From Marinovum sp048263515 (GTDB lineage Bacteria; Pseudomonadota; Alphaproteobacteria; Rhodobacterales; Rhodobacteraceae): a stretch of DNA of 64,000 nucleotides. Below, in pieces: positions 9,761 to 18,153 of the stretch. Under the pieces are notes generated by a model, which was given only the letters and a program-made list of their open reading frames with translations, searched no databases and was not told the DNA's origin. Positions within the stretch are counted from its first letter, which is position 1; each line of letters opens with the position of its first letter. The position numbers and the translations under genes are program-made. The DNA lies in the NCBI RefSeq assembly GCF_048263515.1, contig NZ_JBLXEC010000012.1, forward strand, positions 62,001 through 126,000, in the 5' to 3' direction.

Positions 9761-10224
9761 TCTGGGTCTCCCGGTTGCAGTGCGATCCGGACCCGCTGGC
9801 GCGCGGCCCTGACCGAGAGCGGGATCACGGCATCCCCGGCCACGATCCTGTGGTTGACGGCGGCGCGCCCGGGGCGCAGCACATAGGCATCGCCCGGCAC
9901 CGGCTCGTCGATATCCTCGATCCAGTAGCCGCCCTGGCCGTCGGAGGTCTGCCGCCCGCGGCCCGGCAGATGGCCGAGACCGGCGGCGAAATCGGGCTGG
10001 TGCGAGCGCACCAGCACCATGCGGCCGGCGCGGTTCTGGTAGCAGTCCTGCACCGGAAAGCCTTGGACCGAGTGGTTCCAGAGCACGCACCATTCGGCGC
10101 CGTCCGCCAGGGCGATGCGGCCGATTTCGGTGCCGTCGGGCAGGGTGGCCGTCAAGGTGGCGGCGGGCAGGGTCGAGGCGGTGAGGAAGAGGGCCAGCAG
10201 CCCTCTTCCAAGTGTCGTGATCAC
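9757..10224 (-). CDS. DUF1850 protein of TAXI-TRAP operon
   Basis: A 155-residue protein with an N-terminal signal peptide (MITTLGRGLLALFLTASTLP). It shows the DUF1850 signature W(T)xxWNHSVxxxPVxDxY as CVLWNHSVQGFPVQDCYQNR near residues 46-65. DUF1850 genes are commonly found between the TAXI binding protein and the fused permease, exactly as here. It overlaps both neighbours by 4 nt, so all three are probably translated together. It is likely periplasmic. No biochemical function is established for the family; a role in TRAP assembly or substrate hand-off is a guess. Confidence 0.85.
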   Translation of the reverse strand: MITTLGRGLLALFLTASTLPAATLTATLPDGTEIGRIALADGAEWCVLWNHSVQGFPVQDCYQNRAGRMVLVRSHQPDFAAGLGHLPGRGRQTSDGQGGYWIEDIDEPVPGDAYVLRPGRAAVNHRIVAGDAVIPLSVRAARQRVRIALQPGDPE

Positions 10225-11180
10225 GGGCGCAGGTTGTCCGGAATGGTTGCGCCGGCTTCCTCGTAATACCGCAGGGCACCGGGGTGCAGCGGCACCGGGG
10301 TGGCGTTCATCGAGAACTCGATCGTGGTCTCGTTGGCCGCGGGATGCACCGCCTGCATGTCGGCAATGTTCTCGTACATCGCCTTGGTGATCTGGTAGAC
10401 GGTTTCCTCGTCCATCTCGGACGACACCACCAGAACGTTGGGCACGCCCACGGTCGAGACGTCCGCATCGACACCGTCATAGGTGCCGGCACCGAGCTTG
10501 AGCGGGGCAAAGGTCTCGTCGGCGGCATCGGCCGCGGCGAGCTGTTCGTCGGTCAGCCCGATCATCCGGATCGAGTTGGTGGTGGCAAGGTTGAGGATCG
10601 ACGAGGTCGGCGCGCCGACGCTCCAGAACCCGGCGTCGATATCGCCGTTGTTGAGCGCATCGGCGGTCTCGTTGAAGTTCAGCCGCTGGGCGTCGAAATC
10701 ATCGAAGGAAATGCCGTTGGCCTCGAGCAGGGTCATGGCGTTGACCTCGGTGCCCGAGCCCGGTGCACCGACCGAGACGCGCTTGCCCTTGAGGTCGTCG
10801 ATGTTCTCGATGCCGCTGTCGGCCAGCGTCACGATCTGCACCATGTTGGCATAGAGCGAGCCCACCGCGCGGATCATCGGCAGCTGCTGGCCTTCGAAAC
10901 GGCCGGTGCCGGTATAGGCCTGCTGCACGGTGTCGGCGAGACCGATGGCAAGGTCGGCGTCGCCGGTGGCGATCAGGCCCATGTTCTCGACCGAGGCGCC
11001 GGTGACCTCGGCGGTGGCGCTGTAGCCTTCAACGTGATTGTTGATCACCTCGGCCAGGCCGCCGCCCATCGGGTAATAGACCCCGCCGGTGCCGCCGGTG
11101 GCAATCGAGATCTGCGTCTGCGACAGCGCCGGGCTGGCAGCCACCAGGGTGGCAAGGGCAAAGTATTTGGCAAGTTTCAT
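10221..11180 (-). CDS. TAXI family TRAP solute-binding protein
   Basis: A 319-residue periplasmic binding protein. The start at MKLAKYFALATLVAASPALS was preferred to an upstream GTG because GGGAGG lies 8 nt before this ATG and the signal peptide begins here. The mature N-terminus, ISIATGGTGGVYYPMGGGLA, is the hallmark of the TAXI (TRAP-associated extracytoplasmic immunogenic) family. Later conserved blocks are SVENMGLIATGDADLAIGLA and GKRVSVGAPGSGTEVNAMTL. It heads the three-gene TRAP operon. Ligands of TAXI proteins vary, so none is assigned; the neighbouring carnitine operon does not prove a link because about 500 bp of palindromic repeats separates them. Confidence 0.92.
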   Translation of the reverse strand: MKLAKYFALATLVAASPALSQTQISIATGGTGGVYYPMGGGLAEVINNHVEGYSATAEVTGASVENMGLIATGDADLAIGLADTVQQAYTGTGRFEGQQLPMIRAVGSLYANMVQIVTLADSGIENIDDLKGKRVSVGAPGSGTEVNAMTLLEANGISFDDFDAQRLNFNETADALNNGDIDAGFWSVGAPTSSILNLATTNSIRMIGLTDEQLAAADAADETFAPLKLGAGTYDGVDADVSTVGVPNVLVVSSEMDEETVYQITKAMYENIADMQAVHPAANETTIEFSMNATPVPLHPGALRYYEEAGATIPDNLRP

Positions 11181-11249
11181 TTTTGTGGTCCTCCCAATTG
11201 TTATGCCAGCCACCGTATCTTTCGGCTGAGATTATTCAAGAGGAACAAG

Positions 11250-11640
11250 CGCGAGGGTGGGCGGTGCGTCGGACGACTCGCGTCCCGGTCGTGATCCGGG
11301 ACCTCGCCGGTGTTCAGCGCCGGCATTTGAGCGAAGCGGACGCTGCGTCCTTTGAGAGGCCCCGGCTCGGGGGCCGGGGCGCGAGGGGCAAAGGTAGAGC
11401 GCCCGCGTCCCGGACTTGATCCGGGACCTCATTGTCAGCCAACAAACCCGCGCCGACCTCCCTGCCCAACTGCGCGCGTTGAGAGGCCCCGGCTCGGGGG
11501 CCGGGGCGGCGGTGCGCTTTGAGGCGCTGGCGTTTGGAGGGAGTTGAGCGGGCGGCCCCGGCGCGGGGGCCGAGGCGCGAGGGGCAAAGGTTGAACGCCC
11601 GCGTCCCGGACTTGATCCGGGACCTCGCCGCCAGCCAGCA
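11250..11640. repeat. Mosaic of two GC-rich palindromes
   Basis: The 498-bp gap between the TRAP and carnitine operons has no convincing gene. It holds three copies of a GTCCCGG..TGATCCGGGAC palindrome (11282-11302, 11407-11427, 11603-11623), each followed by CTC. Between these lie three copies of a GGCCCCGGC..GGGGGCCGGGGC palindrome (about 11358-11380, 11486-11507, 11554-11576). The linker GCGAGGGGCAAAGGT also recurs (11380 and 11577). These are REP-like palindromes of a kind common in alphaproteobacteria and are unrelated to the GATAAA-core repeat family elsewhere in the window. Confidence 0.75.
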
Positions 11641-11678
11641 TTGACATGGCCAACCCGCGTCGACCTCGGCCAGACGCC

Positions 11679-13103
11679 TCAACCGCGCTGACCGACCGCC
11701 AGGCCCACACCCTTGGGCTTGGGCAGGTCGGCATGCGCCTCGGCGAACCGGCTCAACTGCGCGGCAACCGCCTCGGACGGCGGCGCGCTGCGGCGGGTCT
11801 TGATGTCGACGTGCAGCAGCAGCGTCTCGACCGTGGCCGCGAGCGTGCCGTCCGCCTTGGTCAGCCGGTGGAACAGGTGCATCTTCTTGCCCCTGCCATC
11901 GAGCACCTGCGTGGTCACCGTCACCCGGTCGCCCGCCAGCATCTCGGCCAGGTAGCGCACGTGGTTCTCGACGGTGAAATAGCTGCCGCCCGAGGCGACA
12001 TAAGCCGCATCGGCGCCGATCATCTCCATGAAGCGGTCGGTGGCCTGGCAGGAGACCTCGACGTAATGCGTCTCGTTCATGTGGCCGTTGTAGTCGGTCC
12101 AGCTCTGCGGGATCACCCGGTCGACCGTCACCGGCAGATCCAAAGGCTCCGGATCCGGCAGGCCGGCCTCGTGGGCGTTGATCGTGCCGCCGGCGCCGGA
12201 GCCCGACTTGCGCAGCGCCCGCATCATGCCCACGAGGTTGTCGTCGCGCAGCCGTTCCAGTTCGCGGATCGACATGTGGCCGGATTGCGCATCGGATTGC
12301 CCGGCGATCAGGTCGACCAGCTCGGGCGTGAACGCGGGCACATCCATCAGCTTGGTCCAGGGCCATTCCAGCGCCGGGCCGAACTGCTCCATGAAGTGCT
12401 TCATCCCGGCCTCGCCGCCGGCGATGCGGTAGGTCTCGAACAGGCCCATCTGCGCCCAGCGCAGGCCAAAGCCCATGCGGATCGCCTCGTCGATCTCCTC
12501 GGTGGTGGCGATGCCGTCCTTGACCAGCCAGAGGCTCTCGCGCCAGACCGCTTCGAGCAGGCGGTCGGCGATATGGGCGTCGATCTCCTTGCGGATCGTC
12601 AGGGGATGCATGCCGATCTCGCGGAGGAGGGTGGCGGCGCGGTCGCAGAGGGTGGGCGCGCCCACCAGTTCCACCAGCGGCAACAGGTAGACCGGGTTGA
12701 ACGGATGGGCGACGATCACCTTTGCGCCCTCGGCGGTGAGTTCGGAGGGTTTGAAGCCCGAGGTCGACGAGCCGATCACCGCGCCGGCATCGGCGGCGCG
12801 GGTGATCTGGCCATGGACCTTGTGCTTCAGCTCGAGCCGCTCCGGCACGCTCTCCTGCACCCAGGCGGCACCGGCGACAGTCTCGACCAGATCGCCGTGA
12901 AAGGTCAGCCGGCCCTCCGCCGGCAACACCTTGTCATAGAGCGCGGGCAGGGCGCGGCGGGCATTGGCCAGCACCTCGTCGATCTTGCGCCGCGCTTCGG
13001 GGTCTGGGTCAAAGACCGCCACGTCCCAGCCATTGAGCAGAAAGCGCGCGGCCCAGCCGCCGCCGATGACGCCGCCGCCGATGATTGCTGCCTTGTGGGT
13101 CAT
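11679..13103 (-). CDS. lcdH: L-carnitine 3-dehydrogenase fused to betainyl-CoA thioesterase
   Basis: A 474-residue two-domain enzyme. Residues 1-320 are a 3-hydroxyacyl-CoA dehydrogenase-type fold: the NAD-binding AAIIGGGVIGGGWAARFLLN is at the start, and IGSSTSGFKPSEL and VAHPFNPVYLLPLVE match carnitine dehydrogenases. It would oxidise L-carnitine to 3-dehydrocarnitine. Residues about 335-465 form a hot-dog thioesterase with WTDYNGHMNETHYVEVS, where the DYNGHM motif supplies the catalytic Asp. It would release glycine betaine from betainyl-CoA. A fusion of these two functions is known in related bacteria. The gene overlaps the upstream BKACE gene by 4 nt (ATGA) and is last in its operon. Confidence 0.9.
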   Translation of the reverse strand: MTHKAAIIGGGVIGGGWAARFLLNGWDVAVFDPDPEARRKIDEVLANARRALPALYDKVLPAEGRLTFHGDLVETVAGAAWVQESVPERLELKHKVHGQITRAADAGAVIGSSTSGFKPSELTAEGAKVIVAHPFNPVYLLPLVELVGAPTLCDRAATLLREIGMHPLTIRKEIDAHIADRLLEAVWRESLWLVKDGIATTEEIDEAIRMGFGLRWAQMGLFETYRIAGGEAGMKHFMEQFGPALEWPWTKLMDVPAFTPELVDLIAGQSDAQSGHMSIRELERLRDDNLVGMMRALRKSGSGAGGTINAHEAGLPDPEPLDLPVTVDRVIPQSWTDYNGHMNETHYVEVSCQATDRFMEMIGADAAYVASGGSYFTVENHVRYLAEMLAGDRVTVTTQVLDGRGKKMHLFHRLTKADGTLAATVETLLLHVDIKTRRSAPPSEAVAAQLSRFAEAHADLPKPKGVGLAVGQRG

Positions 13104-14023
13104 GCGACACCGCCTTTCGGCGCGCGTTTCACCAGCCCCAGCTGTTCGCGCACCTCTGCCGGGCCGATCACCTTTGCCCCCATGTTTTCGACCAGGCTCA
13201 CCGCGCGCTCGACCAACTGCGCATTGGTGGCCAGCACGCCCTTGTCGAGGAAGAGATTGTCCTCGAGCCCGACGCGCACATTGCCCCCCGCCAGCACCGC
13301 CGCCGCGGCATAGGGCATCTGGTCGCGGCCCAACGAGAAGGCCGACCAGGTCCAGTCCTCGGGCACGTTGTTGACCATCGCCATCAGCGTGTTGAGGTCA
13401 TTTGGCGCCCCCCAGGGCACCCCCATGCAAAGCTGCACCAGCGCCTGTGGCGCCAAGGTACCTTCGCGCACCAGTTCCTTGGCAAACCAGAGATGGCCGG
13501 TGTCGAAGGCCTCGATCTCGGGCTTCACCCCCAGCTCGGTCATCATCGCGCCCATGGCGCGCAGCATGCCGGGCGTGTTGGTCATGACGTAATCGGCCTC
13601 GGCAAAGTTCATCGTGCCGCAATCGAGAGTGCAGATCTCGGGCAGGCACTCGGCCACATGCGCCATGCGCTCGGCGGCGCCGATCATGTCGGTGGCGCTT
13701 TCATTCAAAGGCAGGGGCGCCTCCGGCGGGCCGAACACCATGTCGCCGCCCATCCCGGCGGTGAGGTTGAGCACCACGTCGACCTCGGCCGCGCGGATGC
13801 GCTCGGTCACCTCGCGATAGAGGTCGAGCCTGCGCGACGGCGCGCCGCTCTCGGGGTCGCGGACATGGCAATGCACCACGGCGGCCCCGGCCTTGGCGGC
13901 GTCGATGGCGCTCTCGGCAATCTGCTTGGGCGAGCGCGGAACATGCGGGCTCCGGTCCTGGGTCCCGCCCGAGCCGGTCACGGCGCAGGTGATGAAGACG
14001 TTGCGGTTCATGGCAAGCGGCAT
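13100..14023 (-). CDS. Beta-keto acid cleavage enzyme (DUF849), dehydrocarnitine type
   Basis: A 307-residue BKACE family protein. The family uses acetyl-CoA to split a beta-keto acid; in carnitine clusters it turns 3-dehydrocarnitine into betainyl-CoA and acetoacetate. Family motifs are VFITCAVTGSGGTQDRSPHV at the start, AGAAVVHCHVRDPESGAPSR (metal-ligand HCH), and LNLTAGMGGDM. The ATG at 14023 was chosen because AAGGAC lies 9 nt upstream and it sits one base past the caiD stop; MNRNVFITC at 14011 is an alternative. Position between caiD and the carnitine dehydrogenase fusion fixes the likely substrate; the P. aeruginosa counterpart is one of the cdhBC genes. Confidence 0.88.
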   Translation of the reverse strand: MPLAMNRNVFITCAVTGSGGTQDRSPHVPRSPKQIAESAIDAAKAGAAVVHCHVRDPESGAPSRRLDLYREVTERIRAAEVDVVLNLTAGMGGDMVFGPPEAPLPLNESATDMIGAAERMAHVAECLPEICTLDCGTMNFAEADYVMTNTPGMLRAMGAMMTELGVKPEIEAFDTGHLWFAKELVREGTLAPQALVQLCMGVPWGAPNDLNTLMAMVNNVPEDWTWSAFSLGRDQMPYAAAAVLAGGNVRVGLEDNLFLDKGVLATNAQLVERAVSLVENMGAKVIGPAEVREQLGLVKRAPKGGVA

Positions 14024-14024
14024 G

Positions 14025-14810
14025 TCAGCGTCCTTTCCAGACAGGGTCGCGTTTTTCGGCAAAGGCGCGGGCGCCTTCCTTTTGATCCTCGGAGCGGTAG
14101 AGCCGTTCCACCGTTTCGAACTGGCTCTTGGTGATGCGGTTCATCGCGTCCTGGAACTTCATGTCCTCGGCCTCGCGTACGATCTCCTTGATCGCGGCCT
14201 GCACCAGCGGCGGGCCTTCGGCCAGGTGATCCGCCAGCCTCCGCGCCTCCTCCATCAGTTGATCGGCCGGGTAGACGTGGTTGACCAAGCCCCAGCGCGC
14301 GGCCTCCTCGACATCCAGCCAGCGCCCGGTCAGCAGCATCTCCATCGCGATGTGATAGGGGATGCGCTTGGGCAGCTTGACGCTGGCGGCATCGGCGACG
14401 GTGCCCGATCGGATCTCTGGCAGGGCGAATGTCGCGTGATCGGCGGCGAGGATCAGATCGGCCGAGAGCGCCAGCTCCAGCCCGCCGCCGCAGCAGATGC
14501 CGTTGACCGCGGCGATCACCGGCTTGTTCAGCCCGCGCAACTCCTGCAGCCCGCCAAACCCGCCGACACCGTAATCGCCGTCCACCGCAGCGCCCTCGGC
14601 GGCGGCCTTGAGGTCCCAGCCGGGGCAGAAGAACTTCTCGCCGGCACCGGTCAGGATCGCCACCCGCAGTTCGGGGTCATCGCGGAAATCGGCGAAGATC
14701 TCGCCCATGATGCGGCTGGTGGCGAGGTCGATGGCATTGGCCTTGGGCCGGTCCAGCGTCACCTCGAGCACATGGCCCCGGCGCTGGGTCTTGATCGGCG
14801 TCTCTGTCAT
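14025..14810 (-). CDS. caiD: Carnitinyl-CoA dehydratase / crotonobetainyl-CoA hydratase
   Basis: A 261-residue crotonase-fold protein. It resembles CaiD closely: LEVTLDRPKANAIDLATSRI near the start, VAILTGAGEKFFCPGWDLKA, KPVIAAVNGICCGGGLELAL (oxyanion hole) and an ending of AFAEKRDPVWKGR that is the same as I recall for E. coli CaiD. The expected reaction is reversible hydration of crotonobetainyl-CoA to L-carnitinyl-CoA. In the aerobic pathway proposed here it runs toward carnitine. It overlaps the upstream CoA ligase gene by 4 nt. The family-typical second catalytic Glu lies in the FALPEIRSGTVADAASV segment. Confidence 0.9.
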   Translation of the reverse strand: MTETPIKTQRRGHVLEVTLDRPKANAIDLATSRIMGEIFADFRDDPELRVAILTGAGEKFFCPGWDLKAAAEGAAVDGDYGVGGFGGLQELRGLNKPVIAAVNGICCGGGLELALSADLILAADHATFALPEIRSGTVADAASVKLPKRIPYHIAMEMLLTGRWLDVEEAARWGLVNHVYPADQLMEEARRLADHLAEGPPLVQAAIKEIVREAEDMKFQDAMNRITKSQFETVERLYRSEDQKEGARAFAEKRDPVWKGR

Positions 14811-16825
14811 GTCGGGTCTCCGGTTCGGATCAGGGCGTCTGCGGCCACGGCGCCATGGGGCGTGCAGAGCAGCGGGTTGATTTCGATTTCCTGCGGCAGG
14901 GTCCTTGCCACGATGGCTTGAACCGCCATGGCGACGTCAAGCACCGCCTCGACATCCGCCGCCGGCTGGCCGCGATATCCTTTGAGCAGGGCGGCGATGC
15001 GCAGCCCCATGAGTGCCGCGCGCAGGCTGTCGCGGTCGGCGGGGATCAGCAGCGAGGCGCGATCTGCCAGCAGTTCGGTGAGGGTGCCGCCAGCGGCGAG
15101 GGTCAGCACGTAACCATGCGCCGGATCGGCGACCACGCCGATCAGAAGCTCGGCCACCGTGCCGGTGATCTGCTGCTCGACGAGGAAGCTGTCGGTCGGC
15201 ATCGCTCTGGCGGCGCTTGCCACCGCCTCGGGCGTCCCGAGCCCCAGCACCACCGCGCCGGCCTCGGTCTTGTGGGCAATGCCGCAGCCCTTGAGCACCA
15301 CCGGGAATCCCAGCGCCTCTGCCGCCTCTGCCGCCGCCTCTGGCGTCGCGGCCGTGGCGCTGCGCGGAACGCTGATGCCCTCGGCGGCCAGCACCGCCTT
15401 GGCCTCGGCTTCGGACAGTGTCCGGCCATGGCCTGCGGGCGGCGGCAAAAGCAGCGGCGCCTGCTCACGGGCTCGCATCCCGGCCACCACCGAGATCGCC
15501 GCCAATGCCTCGGCCATCCCGCCAAATGCCGGAATCCCGGCCTCGGTCAGGCGCAACGCCAGCGCTTCGTGCAGGGTCTCCGGCAGCGAGCTGACCAGCG
15601 CCAGCGTCTTGCCACAGGCGGCGCTGGCGGCCTCAAGCGCCTGGATCGCCGGCTCCCATGCCTCCGGGTCACATCGGTCGGCGCGCGGCAGGTCCAGAAC
15701 CACGCAGCCCAGCGCCACGTCAGCCTGCATCATCGCGCTGAAGGTCGCAGCCATCGCCGCCACGTCCCCCCAAATATAGGTGTGATAATCCAGCGGGTTT
15801 GCCAGCGTCACCCTCGGCCCCAACACCGCGCGCAAGGCCCTTTCCTGGGCCGGCGCCAGCGGCGGAAACTCCACGCCGGCGCCCTCCGCCATGTCGGCCA
15901 TCAGGCTGGCCTCGCCGCCGGAACAGGAGAGCGAGGCGATGCGGTTCGACTCCAGCGGCCCGGTCACATGCAGGAGCTTCAGCGTCTCGAGCAACACCGG
16001 CAGGCTCTCGACCTGGCCGATCCCCAGCCGCGCCAGCAGGGCCCGCGCCCCGGCGTCGCTGCCGGCGAGCGACGCGGTATGGCTGATCGTCGCCGCCTGC
16101 GCCTGGGCCGAGCGGCCGACCTTGAGCGCCACCACCGGAATGCCGCGCGCCCGGGCCTCGGCGGCCAGCGCCTCTAAACCGCGCAGATCGTCGATCCCCT
16201 CGATATGCAGCCCGAGCGCCGTCACCCTCGGATCGGCCAGCAGTGCCCGGGCGACCTCTGACAGCCCGGTCTGCGCCTGGTTGCCGACGGTCACCACATA
16301 GGCCACCGGCAGCCCGCGCGCCTGCATGGTCAGGTTGATCGCGATGTTCGACGACTGGGTCACCAGCGCCACGCCACGCTCCACCGGCACGCCGCCATGC
16401 TGGTCGGGCCAGAGCGCCGCGCCGTCGAGGTAGTTGAGAAACCCGTAGCAATTGGGCCCGAGGATCGTCATCTCGCCCGCTGCCGCCACCAGCGCCGCCT
16501 GCCGTTCGCCGCCATCGCCGGTCTCGCCAAAGCCCGAGGCAAAGCAGACCGCGCCGCCGGCCCCGCGCGCCGCCAGCGCCCGCACCACGTCAAGGCTGGC
16601 ATCGCGGTTGACCCCGACAAAGGCCGCATCCGGCGCGCCGGGCAGGGCGGCGACATCGGCAAAGCACGCCAGCCCGCCCAACGCCGCCCGGGTCGGATGC
16701 ACCGGCCAGATCGCCCCCTCGAACCCGATCCTCTGGCACTGGCCAATGACGTTCTCGCACCAGCTGCCGCCACCGATCACCGCGATCGTCTGCGGTCGCA
16801 ACAGCCGCTCCAATCCAGCGCTCAC
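14807..16825 (-). CDS. ADP-forming acyl-CoA synthetase (acetyl-CoA synthetase II type)
   Basis: A 672-residue single-chain NDP-forming acyl-CoA ligase. It has an N-terminal CoA-binding domain (LLRPQTIAVIGGGSWCENVI), a succinyl-CoA ligase-like middle with SHTASLAGSDAGARALLARL, where the His is the usual phosphorylated residue, and a C-terminal ATP-grasp domain (LGFPVVLKGCGIAHKTEAGA). GTG at 16825 was taken as start because the CoA domain begins there and GAAGGGG lies about 8 nt upstream. By position it should activate gamma-butyrobetaine, crotonobetaine or carnitine with CoA. E. coli uses an AMP-forming ligase (CaiC) for this step. Substrate is inferred from context only. Confidence 0.85.
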   Translation of the reverse strand: MSAGLERLLRPQTIAVIGGGSWCENVIGQCQRIGFEGAIWPVHPTRAALGGLACFADVAALPGAPDAAFVGVNRDASLDVVRALAARGAGGAVCFASGFGETGDGGERQAALVAAAGEMTILGPNCYGFLNYLDGAALWPDQHGGVPVERGVALVTQSSNIAINLTMQARGLPVAYVVTVGNQAQTGLSEVARALLADPRVTALGLHIEGIDDLRGLEALAAEARARGIPVVALKVGRSAQAQAATISHTASLAGSDAGARALLARLGIGQVESLPVLLETLKLLHVTGPLESNRIASLSCSGGEASLMADMAEGAGVEFPPLAPAQERALRAVLGPRVTLANPLDYHTYIWGDVAAMAATFSAMMQADVALGCVVLDLPRADRCDPEAWEPAIQALEAASAACGKTLALVSSLPETLHEALALRLTEAGIPAFGGMAEALAAISVVAGMRAREQAPLLLPPPAGHGRTLSEAEAKAVLAAEGISVPRSATAATPEAAAEAAEALGFPVVLKGCGIAHKTEAGAVVLGLGTPEAVASAARAMPTDSFLVEQQITGTVAELLIGVVADPAHGYVLTLAAGGTLTELLADRASLLIPADRDSLRAALMGLRIAALLKGYRGQPAADVEAVLDVAMAVQAIVARTLPQEIEINPLLCTPHGAVAADALIRTGDPT

Positions 16826-16847
16826 GCCGCAGGCCCCTTCTTCTGTT

Positions 16848-16890
16848 TGAAAATACCGCGGGGTCCGGGGCAGAGCCCCGGGGGCCGGCC
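16848..16890. repeat. Short GC-rich hairpin repeat inside carnitine operon
   Basis: The 91-bp gap between the dehydrogenase and ligase genes contains AAATACCGCGGGGTCCGGGG followed by CAGAGCCCCGGGGGC. The core CCGGGGC/GCCCCGG (16865-16881) forms a 7-bp stem with an AGA loop. Sequences of this form are familiar in Rhodobacterales intergenic regions. It may stabilise the upstream transcript. Confidence 0.55.
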
Positions 16891-16916
16891 ACAAGGCACA
16901 GCGCCCGAAAACATTC

Positions 16917-18077
16917 TCATGCCCCCAAAGGCCGCAGCAGATCGCGGCTGATGATATGGCGCTGGATCTCGCTGGTGCCGTCCCAGATCCGCTCCACCCG
17001 TGCATCGCGCCAGAAGCGCTCGATCGGCAGGTCGTCCATCAGCCCCATGCCGCCGAACACCTGCAGACTGCGGTCGGTCACCCGCGCCAGCATCTCGGAG
17101 GCATAGAGCTTGGCCGAGGCGATCTCGCGGTTGGCGGGCAGCCCCTGGTCCAACCGCCAGGCGGCGGCGAGGGTCAGCCAGTCGGCGGCGTCGATCTCGG
17201 TGATCATGTCGGCGATCTGGAACCCCACGCCTTGGAACCGCCCGATCGGCTGGCCGAACTGCTTGCGGTCTGCGGCATAACCCAGCGCCAGGTCAAAACA
17301 GCGCCGCGCCCGCCCGACGCAAAAGGCCGCCACGGTGATCCGCGTGGCATAGAGCCAGGTGTTCATCACCTCGAAACCGCCATCGACCGCGCCCAGAACC
17401 TGGGCGTCGGGCAGGCGGCAGTTGTCGAAATCGAGGATGCAGTTGTTGTAGCCCCGGTGGCTGACGGAATGATAGCCGGGACGGACCTCGAAGCCCGGCG
17501 TGCCGCGGTCGACCAGGAAGGTGGTAATGCGTTTCTTGGGCCCGCGCGGCGTGTCGTCGACACCGGTGGCCACGAAGACGATAAAGAAATCGGCGTGATC
17601 GGCGCCGGAAATGAAGTGCTTGGAGCCGTTCAGCACCCAGTCGCCGCCGTCGCGCACCGCGGTGCAACTCATGCCGCGCACGTCGGATCCGGCGTCGGGC
17701 TCGGTCATCGCCAGGGCATCCATCCTCTCGCCGCGCACCGCCGGCAGCAGGTAGCGCTCGCGCTGCTCGCCCTCGCAGGCCATCAGGATGTTCTGCGGCC
17801 GGCCAAAGAAATGCGTCAGCGCCATCGAGCCGCGCCCGAGCTCGCGCTCGACCAGGGTAAAGTCCAGGTGGCCCAGCCCGGCGCCACCGACCTCTTCGGG
17901 GAAATTGCAGGCGTAGAACCCCAGATCGAGGCACTTGCGCTTGATCTCCTGCGCCAGCTCGGTCGGCACATGGCCGCTGCGGTCAACCTCGGCCTCGTGC
18001 GGATAGATTTCGGCCTCGACAAAGCTGCGCACGGTGGAGACGATCATCTCCTGTTCTTCGGTCAGTCCGAACTGCAT
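16917..18077 (-). CDS. Acyl-CoA dehydrogenase, probable gamma-butyrobetainyl-CoA dehydrogenase
   Basis: A 386-residue flavoprotein of the acyl-CoA dehydrogenase family. Visible landmarks: MQFGLTEEQEMIVSTVRSFV, ALAMTEPDAGSDVRGMSCTA (flavin-contact block), NGSKHFISGADHADFFIVF, RKQFGQPIGRFQGVGFQIAD and the C-terminal QVFGGMGLMDDLPIERFWRD. The catalytic base is probably the Glu in RVERIWDGTSEIQRHIISRD; this was not checked by alignment. It is first in the operon. In this setting it would oxidise gamma-butyrobetainyl-CoA to crotonobetainyl-CoA, feeding the CaiD hydratase. It is not close to E. coli CaiA, so the substrate rests on gene order. Confidence 0.85.
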   Translation of the reverse strand: MQFGLTEEQEMIVSTVRSFVEAEIYPHEAEVDRSGHVPTELAQEIKRKCLDLGFYACNFPEEVGGAGLGHLDFTLVERELGRGSMALTHFFGRPQNILMACEGEQRERYLLPAVRGERMDALAMTEPDAGSDVRGMSCTAVRDGGDWVLNGSKHFISGADHADFFIVFVATGVDDTPRGPKKRITTFLVDRGTPGFEVRPGYHSVSHRGYNNCILDFDNCRLPDAQVLGAVDGGFEVMNTWLYATRITVAAFCVGRARRCFDLALGYAADRKQFGQPIGRFQGVGFQIADMITEIDAADWLTLAAAWRLDQGLPANREIASAKLYASEMLARVTDRSLQVFGGMGLMDDLPIERFWRDARVERIWDGTSEIQRHIISRDLLRPLGA

Positions 18078-18117
18078 GGTGCTCTCCCGGGGTTGCCTGT
18101 TCCAAGTGGTATCCGGC

Positions 18118-18147
18118 TTGACGGCCGGCAGGATGCGCTTCTAGACA
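18118..18147 (+). promoter_or_regulatory. Candidate promoter of the CdhR-like regulator in a 76-bp divergent gap
   Basis: The gap between the divergent dehydrogenase and regulator genes is only 76 bp. TTGACG (18118-18123) and TAGACA (18142-18147), 18 bp apart, form a possible -35/-10 pair for the regulator. Transcription would then start at or next to its ATG at 18154, giving a leaderless or nearly leaderless mRNA; no Shine-Dalgarno is visible. Operators for the operon must lie in the same short space. Confidence 0.4.
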
Positions 18148-18153
18148 AAAATC

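Noticed and set aside
7781..11180. The TRAP transporter as the carnitine uptake system
   Set aside because: Only proximity suggests it; the palindrome mosaic and separate leader point to independent transcription, and TAXI ligands vary.
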